6,794 nucleotides of DNA from Candidatus Zixiibacteriota bacterium (lineage in GTDB: Bacteria > Zixibacteria > MSB-5A5 > GN15 > PGXB01), in assembly GCA_003641425.1 (NCBI GenBank), contig QNAH01000152.1, positions 1 to 6,794 on the forward strand. The letters run 5' to 3'. Under the pieces are notes generated by a model. That model was not told the origin of the DNA. It saw only the letters and a list, made by a program, of their open reading frames with translations, and did no database searches. This document shows, piece by piece, positions 1-5,109 of this stretch. The position numbers and the translations under genes are program-made. Each line of letters begins with the position of its first letter. The stretch's first letter is position 1.

Positions 1-256
1 ATCGCGTATCGGGCAGTCGGAAGAGTATCTGCGGACATTCGGAATAAAAGAACTTCGGGTTCGCGATCATGGCGATGTTGCCCGGATAGAGTTCCCGGTC
101 GATAAGATGTTTCTATTTCTTGATGAAACAACTCGCGATAAAATCATTGATAAATTGAAGTCATTCGGTTATAAATATGTGGCGCTTGATTTGCAGGGTT
201 TTCGTTCGGGCAGTTTGAACGAAGTGCTGGGTATTAAATCCGACCGGGGACAATGA
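1..256 (+). CDS. larE: LarE, C-terminal part (ATP-dependent sulfur transferase for NPN cofactor)
   Basis: This is a partial gene: it enters from the left edge in the frame beginning at base 2, leaving 84 residues before TGA at 254-256. LarE is a cytoplasmic PP-loop enzyme. It adenylates the carboxylates of the pyridinium-3,5-dicarboxylate mononucleotide made by LarB and replaces them with thiocarboxylates, giving the sulfur ligands of the nickel-pincer cofactor. Seen here are the family's C-terminal signatures: RVRDHGDVARIEF near residues 20-32 of the fragment and YVALDLQGFRSGSLNEVL just before the end. The N-terminal PP-loop and the sulfur-donor cysteine region lie outside the window, so the sacrificial-cysteine and iron-sulfur LarE subtypes cannot be told apart. 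The stop codon overlaps the larB start as ATGA (253-256), indicating translational coupling. Confidence 0.92.
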   Translation, partial: SRIGQSEEYLRTFGIKELRVRDHGDVARIEFPVDKMFLFLDETTRDKIIDKLKSFGYKYVALDLQGFRSGSLNEVLGIKSDRGQ

Positions 257-1011
257 ACAAAGACAGTATAAAAAAGCTTCTCCAGGATGTCCATGACGGC
301 AGGATCGATATCGATCAAGCCATGCATGTTCTCAAAGGTTTTCCCTACGAGGATCTCGGCTTTGCCAAAATCGACACGCATCGCAATATCAGGAAAGGTT
401 TCCCCGAGGTCATTTTCTGCCAGGGTAAAACAACCGAGCAGATAGTACAGATAATCAGTCATTTGGCCAAATCGGAACAAACGGTAATGGCGACCCGTGC
501 CGAGCGCGAGGTTTTCGAAGCAATTCAGAAGGGCCGCGACGATGCCGCATATCATGCTGAGGCAAAAATCGTTTTGATCGGCAGTGTGCCGGCTGCTAAA
601 ACCGATAAGATGGTGACGGTGGTCAGCGCCGGGACATCCGATATACCGGTGGCCGAAGAGGCGGCGGTAACGGCCGAGGTTATGGGCAATCCGGTCGAGC
701 GGTTGTACGATGTCGGTGTCGCCGGGGTGCATCGCCTGATGGACAACAAGGCAAAACTGTTCCATGCCAATGTTATTGTGGTCGTGGCCGGGATGGAGGG
801 CGCACTGGCCAGTGTGGTTGGCGGCATGGTGGATAAGCCGGTGGTGGCGGTACCGACCAGTGTCGGTTACGGGGCCAGTTTTAATGGTATCGCGGCATTG
901 CTGTCGATGCTCAACAGTTGCGCGCCGGGAGTGGCGGTGATGAATATCGACAATGGTTTCGGCGGCGGGTATTATGCCGGACTGATAAATCTTATGGGAG
1001 TAAAAAGTTGA
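253..1011 (+). CDS. larB: LarB, pyridinium-3,5-biscarboxylic acid mononucleotide synthase
   Basis: LarB catalyses the first step of nickel-pincer nucleotide synthesis: it carboxylates the pyridinium ring of nicotinic acid adenine dinucleotide and hydrolyses the phosphoanhydride, releasing AMP. The 252-residue product has the normal family length. Residues 1-95 or so form the LarB-specific N-terminal region. The rest is a PurE (AIR carboxylase)-like domain with the signatures AGTSDIPVAEEAAVTAEVMG and DVGVAGVHRL, then VPTSVGYGASFNGIAALL and MNIDNGFGGGYYAGL near the C terminus. Cys223, in the LNSCAPG segment, matches the position of the cysteine known to attack the nicotinate ring in LarB (inferred from motif position, not alignment). 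The ATG start is fixed by its ATGA overlap with larE; the stop overlaps the larC start. Confidence 0.96.
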   Translation: MNKDSIKKLLQDVHDGRIDIDQAMHVLKGFPYEDLGFAKIDTHRNIRKGFPEVIFCQGKTTEQIVQIISHLAKSEQTVMATRAEREVFEAIQKGRDDAAYHAEAKIVLIGSVPAAKTDKMVTVVSAGTSDIPVAEEAAVTAEVMGNPVERLYDVGVAGVHRLMDNKAKLFHANVIVVVAGMEGALASVVGGMVDKPVVAVPTSVGYGASFNGIAALLSMLNSCAPGVAVMNIDNGFGGGYYAGLINLMGVKS

Positions 1012-2177
1012 GGGTAGCGTATTTCGACTGTTTCGCCGGTATCAGCGGCGATATGACCCTGGGGGCATTGATCGATGCCGGACTGGACATTGAAAAGCTC
1101 AAAGCAGAATTATCAAAACTCAATCTTGGCGGATATAAAATCAGCAGTGAAAAGGTCGTCAAAAACGGTATTACCGGTACACAAGTTTATGTGCAGGTCG
1201 ATGAACAGAAAACGCATCGGCATTTAAGGCATATCAACGAGATTATCGATAACAGCACGCTTGACGATGATATCAAAAACAGGGCCAAAAACATTTTCCG
1301 CCGTTTAGCTGAATCAGAAGCTAAAATACATAATACAACTGTCGAGAAGATACACTTTCATGAAGTCGGCGCAGTCGATGCCATCATCGATATTGTCGGT
1401 GCCGTTATCGGTGTAAAGTTGCTCGGAATCAAAAAGGTGTACGCTTCGAAGATACATACAGGGCGCGGTTATGTGAATTGCCAGCACGGGAAAATACCTT
1501 TACCTGCCCCGGCGACAACCGAACTTTTAAAAAGTGTCCCCGTTTATTCGACTGGTATAGAAAGAGAACTTACCACTCCAACCGGTGCGGCGATAATCAC
1601 GACCCTGGCCGATTCTTTCGGCAATATGCCGGAGATGATGGTCGAAAAGATCGGCTACGGCGCCGGCACCGGTGATCTGGAAATACCCAATCTGCTCAGG
1701 ATTATAATCGGGGAAGATAGAAGCGATGCTTATGAGAGCGATACTGTGACGGTGATCGAGACCAATATCGATGATATGAATCCGGAGTTCTACGAATATG
1801 TGATGGAAAAACTGCTGGATAATGGAGCCCTCGATGTTTACACCGCGCCGGTTCTGATGAAAAAAGGCCGGCAGGGAACCCTTTTGAGTGTCATCACCGA
1901 TGAGAATAAACTTGACGATATTATATCGGTTCTCTTTTCCGAAACGACAACTATCGGCGTCAGAATGCACCGCGCTTCGCGGAAGAAACTTCACCGTGAA
2001 GTAGTGACGGTCAGTACGGAGTACGGGGATATACGGGTGAAGCTGAGCAGGGACAAAGGTCAGGTCATAAATATCGCCCCGGAGTATAAGGATTGCAGAA
2101 AAATCGCTATCAAAAATAATATTCCCCTGAAGCAGGTCTATAACGCGGCCAAAAGAACGGCGATATCAGACAGATGA
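1008..2177 (+). CDS. larC: LarC, nickel insertion protein for the NPN cofactor (TTG start, single frame)
   Basis: LarC is the CTP-dependent cyclometallase that inserts nickel into the bis-thiocarboxylate pyridinium mononucleotide, completing the cofactor of LarA-type racemases. The proposed product of 389 residues begins RVAYFDCFAGISGDM after the start codon, the canonical LarC N terminus. A TTG start at 1008 is chosen for three reasons: it begins exactly at that motif, it overlaps the larB stop as TTGA, and a GGGAG Shine-Dalgarno (996-1000) lies 7 bases upstream. An in-frame ATG at 918 would add 30 unrelated residues read from within larB. Further signs are a histidine cluster (H70, H72, H75), HFHEVGAVDAIID (116-128), TTPTGAA, and the C-terminal domain with ETNIDDMNPEFYEY and APVLMKKGRQG. 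In Lactobacillus plantarum the gene is split as larC1/larC2 and joined by programmed frameshifting; here it is one uninterrupted frame. Confidence 0.96.
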   Translation: MRVAYFDCFAGISGDMTLGALIDAGLDIEKLKAELSKLNLGGYKISSEKVVKNGITGTQVYVQVDEQKTHRHLRHINEIIDNSTLDDDIKNRAKNIFRRLAESEAKIHNTTVEKIHFHEVGAVDAIIDIVGAVIGVKLLGIKKVYASKIHTGRGYVNCQHGKIPLPAPATTELLKSVPVYSTGIERELTTPTGAAIITTLADSFGNMPEMMVEKIGYGAGTGDLEIPNLLRIIIGEDRSDAYESDTVTVIETNIDDMNPEFYEYVMEKLLDNGALDVYTAPVLMKKGRQGTLLSVITDENKLDDIISVLFSETTTIGVRMHRASRKKLHREVVTVSTEYGDIRVKLSRDKGQVINIAPEYKDCRKIAIKNNIPLKQVYNAAKRTAISDR

Positions 2178-2449
2178 AATTACCTTTACCGAAAATGGTG
2201 CCGGGCAACAAATGCCACACCATCAAAATAATCATTTCAGCGATAGCATCTTACGGGCGGTGACGGCATCGTCGGTTTCGATACGGCAAGGATACACCCC
2301 GGTGGACACCTTCGCCCCGCTATCACTTCAGCTGTCCCATTCGACCTCATCTCGACCGATAAAAACCGGTTATTTCACCGGCGATTTTGCGTATATTTTC
2401 TTTTTTGGGGTCTCTGTATTTTACCATAATTCAATTGGTTGCGGAGCGG
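2178..2449. other. Intergenic region between larC and the ssrA promoter
   Basis: No convincing gene is seen in these 272 bases. A 97-codon open frame begins at 2212 but has no Shine-Dalgarno, a composition unlike the neighbours, and runs straight through the ssrA promoter. The only structure noted is a short hairpin at 2366-2381 (CCGGT, 6-base loop, ACCGG). On the plus strand it is followed by CGATTTT, and on the minus strand by a run of five T. It may act as a weak, possibly bidirectional terminator for the lar operon. Confidence 0.5.
2366..2381. terminator. Weak terminator-like hairpin after larC
   Basis: The stem CCGGT/ACCGG (5 bp) encloses the loop TATTTC. The U-run is better on the minus strand (five T after the stem) than on the plus strand (CGATTTT, then further T-rich sequence at 2396-2406). 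It sits about 190 bases after the larC stop. The short stem makes this a tentative call. Confidence 0.3.
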
Positions 2450-2477
2450 TTGACAAAAAGAAAGAGTTATTTATATT
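2450..2477 (+). promoter_or_regulatory. Sigma70-type promoter upstream of ssrA
   Basis: A perfect -35 box TTGACA (2450-2455) and a -10 box TATATT (2472-2477) are separated by 16 bases. Transcription would start near 2484. The first recognisable product downstream is the tmRNA, whose mature 5' end is at 2629, so the primary transcript would carry a leader of about 145 bases to be removed by RNase P. A closer ssrA promoter cannot be excluded, but none as good was seen. Confidence 0.65.
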
Positions 2478-2723
2478 GAATATGCAACCGAATACAAGAG
2501 TATAACGTTATAGAGTTGCCGATCTTTGAAAATAAAGTTTTTGCTCCGGTTCGTTTTGAGGGCATCCACGCGGTTTTTGTAAATGGCCGGGATGCGTCTG
2601 ACAGCGGGCCGAAAGCTGACATACCTTCGGGGGTGAAATGGTTTCGACGGGATTGGTGAGGGATTGTCGGCGTGCCGAGGGACTCCGGATTTCTCGATAA
2701 ACATCCGGTACACTCTAATAAAT

Positions 2724-2753
2724 GGCGAATATGATTATGCCATGGCTGCCTAA
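2724..2753 (+). other. tmRNA tag reading frame, GEYDYAMAA-stop
   Basis: Within ssrA the mRNA-like segment reads GGC GAA TAT GAT TAT GCC ATG GCT GCC TAA, giving the tag GEYDYAMAA. The C-terminal A-M-A-A resembles known tags (ALAA, AMAA) that are recognised by ClpXP-type proteases. The resume codon appears to be GGC (Gly) rather than the common GCN (Ala); glycine resume codons are known in some lineages. The resume point is inferred from the tag consensus, so one residue more upstream is possible. Confidence 0.85.
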
Positions 2754-2964
2754 TTAATACTTAGGTAACCCGTTCCGCCTGCCTGCCGCCTTTCCGGGCG
2801 GGCTGGAGCGACGGTCAGGAAGGCTCGGTTTCCCGAACGCCTTTACGGGAGACTTAAAAATCAAAGGCTGGCGCCGGTTGTGGCCTGCCGCTCGGCAGCA
2901 ATCGGAGCGAGAATAAAAGAGCCGGCTACGCACGTAGAAGATGATCTGGCACCCTTTTCGGACG

Positions 2965-2988
2965 GGGGTTCGACTCCCCCCACCTCCA
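2965..2988 (+). repeat. tmRNA 3'-end attachment core (copy 1, inside ssrA)
   Basis: This is the 24-base segment covering most of the T arm and the 3' acceptor strand of ssrA, running from GGGGTTCGAC through CACCTCCA. It is repeated at 3238-3261 with a single C-to-T change. tRNA and tmRNA 3' ends are classic integration sites for tyrosine recombinases, and element integration rebuilds the gene while leaving a displaced copy downstream. This copy is the functional gene end, so it would be attL or the restored end. Confidence 0.8.
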
Positions 2989-3045
2989 TTTTATTGTGGC
3001 ATAATGATCACAAAACAGTAAATTTAAGCGGAAAGGAGATACTCT

Positions 3046-3159
3046 ATGGGTGATAAAGGCGGAAAAAAAGACAAGGATAAGAGCAAGAAACAGAAGAAAA
3101 GGAAAGACAAACAAAAGGAAAAAGAGAAGCAGGACAAGCAGCCGAAAAGAGCTCTATGA
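3046..3159 (+). CDS. Lysine-rich microprotein, 37 residues, function unknown
   Basis: The start is well supported: AAGGAG (3033-3038) lies 7 bases before ATG at 3046. The product begins MGDKGGKKDKDKSKKQKKR and ends QDKQPKRAL. About half the residues are lysine or arginine, interspersed with Asp, Glu and Gln, with no hydrophobic core and no signal or membrane segment. It is presumably unstructured and could bind nucleic acid or ribosomes, but that is inference from charge only. From memory, short Lys-rich proteins starting MGDK with a QDKQPK-like tail recur in diverse bacteria as hypothetical proteins; this could not be checked. It lies between ssrA and the displaced copy of the ssrA 3' end, so it may have arrived with an integrated element. 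It could share the ssrA transcript or have its own promoter; none is obvious. Confidence 0.75.
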   Translation: MGDKGGKKDKDKSKKQKKRKDKQKEKEKQDKQPKRAL

Positions 3160-3237
3160 GAGGAATCCGGAATCGTCAAAGACAGCTGTAATTTGATGTC
3201 GGCAAGATGGAAGTTGATTGTGTAACATTGCGAGTAT

Positions 3238-3261
3238 GGGGTTCGATTCCCCCCACCTCCA
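3238..3261 (+). repeat. Displaced copy of the tmRNA 3' end (att scar, copy 2)
   Basis: This matches 23 of 24 bases of ssrA 2965-2988, reading GGGGTTCGATTCCCCCC then ACCTCCA; the only change is T for C in the T loop. Sequence on either side (GAGTAT before, ATTTATATAAC after) is not tmRNA, and no tmRNA body precedes it, so this is not a gene duplication. It is best read as an attachment-site copy left by site-specific integration at ssrA. Confidence 0.85.
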
Positions 3262-3453
3262 ATTTATATAACTCATTACAACACAACAAGATAGAAGATG
3301 ATAGAGAAGAGCTATTAGTCCAATTCCCCCATCCTTTTCGAATATGCAGGCTATAACCCGCAATAACTTAGAATAACTTAAAACCTCTGTCGTCACGATT
3401 TTGTCACGGGATTGGCATCGATATTTTTTATGAATTCGGCTTAAAAAAAGTGC
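3262..3453. other. AT-rich intergenic segment between att scar and abiE promoter
   Basis: No gene is seen. The segment contains short pieces resembling ssrA: TAGAAGATGAT at 3292-3302 (also 2935-2945), a degenerate T-arm-like GTCCAATTCCCCC at 3318-3330, and CCTTTTCG at 3333-3340 (also 2953-2960). It also holds the left copy of a 19-bp direct repeat at 3390-3408 and GGCTTAAAAAA at 3438-3448, which recurs at 6343-6353. Confidence 0.5.
3390..3408 (+). repeat. 19-bp direct repeat, left copy
   Basis: The sequence TCGTCACGATTTTGTCACG is identical to 6354-6372, and the pair brackets the abiE/DUF6880 genes. Inside it, GTCAC occurs twice with an 11-base period (3392, 3403), about one helical turn, as is usual for binding sites of a dimeric or array-binding protein. 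Flanks are also partly shared: CTTAAAA lies just before and GATTGGC just after both copies, with a 12-13 base insertion in the right one. It could be a recombinase arm-type site or a recombination scar. Confidence 0.8.
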
Positions 3454-3482
3454 TTGTGCCTGTTATTTTGTCGTGGTATAAT
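3454..3482 (+). promoter_or_regulatory. Promoter of the abiE operon
   Basis: A perfect -10 box TATAAT (3477-3482) is preceded, with a 17-base spacer, by TTGTGC (3454-3459), a weak -35 that keeps only the TTG. The start would be near 3489, giving an untranslated leader of about 47 bases before abiEi. The -10 box lies within the left arm of a large inverted repeat, so a repressor bound there would block RNA polymerase. Confidence 0.7.
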
Positions 3483-3517
3483 ATGTAGGCAGTAATAGAT
3501 ATCTGCCGACATATTAT
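3478..3517 (+). promoter_or_regulatory. 40-bp inverted repeat, probable AbiEi operator
   Basis: The left arm ATAATATGTAGGCAG (3478-3492) and right arm CTGCCGACATATTAT (3503-3517) are inverted repeats matching at 14 of 15 positions, separated by a 10-base spacer. The left arm covers the -10 box and the probable transcription start. AbiEi antitoxins are known to bind inverted repeats in their own promoter and repress the operon. The position and symmetry here suggest the same negative autoregulation. Because the start point falls inside the left arm, it acts as a DNA operator rather than an RNA hairpin. Confidence 0.8.
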
Positions 3518-3535
3518 GATAACGTAATTATAATT

Positions 3536-4138
3536 ATGAAAAAGGAAATTACAAATCAGATTATTCAAATTGTCAAACGGCTTGGTATCGTTAGGCCGAG
3601 AGACATGGATGAATATGGCATTTATCGTAAGTATATCCATATGCTATATAGCCACGGTATGCTCATTCGGATTGGGCGAGGGCTTTATACCCTACCTGAT
3701 ACTCAGCCGTCTGAAAACAGGAGTATAGCAGAGGCCTGCAAGCGAATGCCATCAGGAATAATCTGCCTGCTCTCGGCACTCAGATTCCACGGTCTTACAA
3801 CCCAGTCACCATATGAAATTTGGATGGCTATCGGCCACAAAGCTCGAAGTCCCAAGAAACCGGGAATTCCTATACGAATTACCAGATATTCAGGAAAGTC
3901 CCTGACATCAGGAGTAGAACAACATAAAATCGAAGGAGTTTCGATCCGTGTTTATAATCCGGCTAAGACTGTTGCTGACTGTTTCAAATTCAGAAACAAG
4001 ATTGGACTGGATGTCGCTCTTGAAGCTCTACGCGATTGTTATCGGTCTCGCAAATGCACCATGGACGAGCTATGGAAATATGCCAAAATCTGTAGAGTTG
4101 CCAATATCATGAAACCATATCTGGAGTCTCTAGTTTGA
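3536..4138 (+). CDS. abiEi: AbiEi-family antitoxin (type IV toxin-antitoxin), autorepressor
   Basis: This is the antitoxin of an AbiE system, which counters the AbiEii nucleotidyltransferase toxin without forming a stable complex (type IV) and represses its own promoter. The product is 200 residues, normal for the family. Residues 1-50 form the winged-helix N-terminal domain: IIQIVKRLGIVRPRDMDEYG, then LIRIGRGLYTLP as the wing. The following domain shows GIICLLSALRFHGLTTQ (about 75-91), WMAIGHKARSP, and VYNPAKTVADCFKFRNKIGL with ALEALRDCYR, all typical of AbiEi. The ATG at 3536 fits the domain start, but no Shine-Dalgarno precedes it, so initiation may be weak. The stop overlaps the TTG start of the toxin gene (TTGA, 4135-4138). 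The reading frame is intact, unlike that of its toxin partner. Confidence 0.92.
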   Translation: MKKEITNQIIQIVKRLGIVRPRDMDEYGIYRKYIHMLYSHGMLIRIGRGLYTLPDTQPSENRSIAEACKRMPSGIICLLSALRFHGLTTQSPYEIWMAIGHKARSPKKPGIPIRITRYSGKSLTSGVEQHKIEGVSIRVYNPAKTVADCFKFRNKIGLDVALEALRDCYRSRKCTMDELWKYAKICRVANIMKPYLESLV

Positions 4139-5050
4139 GCAAAAAGAAATCTGAAAATATAGATGCTTCGGTTCGTCAGCGCCTACTAAATCTCAGCCGA
4201 GAACGAAACGAGGATTTCAATTTAATACTGACATGTTATGGGGTGGAAAGCTTCTTGTATCGGCTATCGAAATCCAAACATGCGGACAGATTTATTCTTA
4301 AAGGTGCAATGCTTACGGCTATTTGGATAGGCGAAATGCATCGTCCAACTCGTGATTTGGATTTGCTTGGTTTTGGCGATCCGGAAACAGAAGCTCTTAG
4401 AGGAGTAATCAAGGATATATGTTTGGTAAAAGTCGAGAAAGATGGACTTGAATACGAGGCAGACAGTATTGAGATAGAAGAGATTCGTGAAAATCGGGAA
4501 TATCCAGGACAGAGAGTAAAAGTAAATGCAAGACTCGGCAACGCCAGAATAAGAATCCAAATAGATGTTGGTTTCGGAGATGCTGTAACGCCAAAGGCAA
4601 AAATAATTAGCTTTCCTGTCTTGCTTGATTATCCAGCACCTCGAATCCGAGCCTACAATAAAGAGACCCAGATTGCGGAGAAAATACAATCAATGGTTTT
4701 CTTGGGGATGGCTAACAGTCGAATAAAAGATTTCTATGACGTATTTATTCTGTCTAAAACATTTTCATTCGATGGTAATACACTTGTTAAAGCGATCAAG
4801 GCAACATTTGAACGGAGAGGTGCAGATTCCGGAAGATACACCACTTGCTTTGAGTGATGAATTTGCCAATAATACGGACAAAAATAACCAATGGAAAGCA
4901 TTCAGAAATCGGAATAATCTTGAAGATTTTGGCATTGATTTTCCTCAATTAATAAAAGCACCCGGAGATTTTTTACTTGAACCGCTTCAGATTGCCGCGT
5001 TTGAAAATCCGTTTAACTATGAATGGGTTGATAATAAGTATTGGAAATGA
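4135..5050 (+). pseudogene. abiEii: AbiEii-family nucleotidyltransferase toxin, frameshifted
   Basis: AbiEii toxins are cytoplasmic nucleotidyltransferases that block growth or phage replication; the related MenT toxins modify tRNA. Translation would start at TTG 4135, overlapping the antitoxin stop, with GGAG (4123-4126) 8 bases upstream. The first frame gives about 229 family-like residues: KGAMLTAIWIGEMHRPTRDLDLLG (the G-x-DLD nucleotidyltransferase motif), RIQIDVGFGDAV, and AEKIQSMVFLG with RIKDFYDVFIL. After FERRG (ending at 4821) the frame becomes unrelated and stops at 4855-4857. The missing C terminus continues in the next frame from 4823: QIPEDTPLALSDEFANN, QWKAFRNR, ending NKYWK at 5050. 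The joined product, about 304 residues, is the usual length. A one-base insertion or two-base deletion near 4820 (mutation or sequencing error) explains it; the catalytic motifs lie before the break. Confidence 0.88.
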
Positions 5051-5109
5051 AGTGATCAGAATATTTACTTAAAGACGGTGGAATTAGCAATATAATAATT
5101 TAAAAACAG

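Larger units (their letters stand above)
2629..2988 (+). ncRNA. ssrA: tmRNA (transfer-messenger RNA)
   Basis: This RNA of about 360 nt rescues stalled ribosomes by trans-translation with SmpB: its alanyl-tRNA-like end enters the A site and its internal frame appends a degradation tag. The 5' end GGGGGTG (2629-2635) pairs with CACCTCC (2981-2987, one G-U) as the acceptor stem, and A2988 is the discriminator. The D-arm-like GGTTTCGACGGG follows the 5' strand, as in all tmRNAs. The T arm is perfect: GGGGG (2964-2968), loop TTCGACT, CCCCC (2976-2980). CCA is not encoded (TTT follows), so it must be added after processing. The GC-rich stretch after the tag (about 2760-2925) would hold the pseudoknots. 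No terminator is obvious just downstream. The last 24 bases recur at 3238-3261, marking the gene as an integration site. Confidence 0.97.

Noticed and set aside
169..827. Minus-strand open frames over larB
   Set aside because: They are antisense shadows of a well-conserved gene and show no family features.
918..1007. Upstream in-frame ATG giving larC a 30-residue N-terminal extension
   Set aside because: The extension is read out of frame through the conserved end of larB, matches nothing in LarC, and lacks a Shine-Dalgarno. TTG at 1008 has one and begins at the family N terminus.
2212..2505. 97-codon open frame after larC
   Set aside because: No ribosome binding site, no recognisable domain, low-complexity composition, and it spans the ssrA promoter.
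3238..3261. A tRNA gene ending at the scar
   Set aside because: Only the T-arm and acceptor 3' strand are present; no matching acceptor 5' strand, D arm or anticodon arm could be found upstream.
2926..3396. Minus-strand frames containing WRWGESNP near both 24-mer copies
   Set aside because: This peptide is simply the antisense reading of the tmRNA T arm and its displaced copy. Such spurious proteins are a common annotation artefact at tRNA-like ends.
4236..4689. Minus-strand open frames over abiEii (up to 141 codons)
   Set aside because: The plus strand carries clear nucleotidyltransferase motifs; the antisense frames are compositional by-products.
4736..4822. Separate small gene starting at ATG 4736 and ending at 5050
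   Set aside because: The first part overlaps intact toxin sequence in another frame. Only the portion from about 4823 is family-like, and it completes AbiEii, so this is a frameshift fragment.
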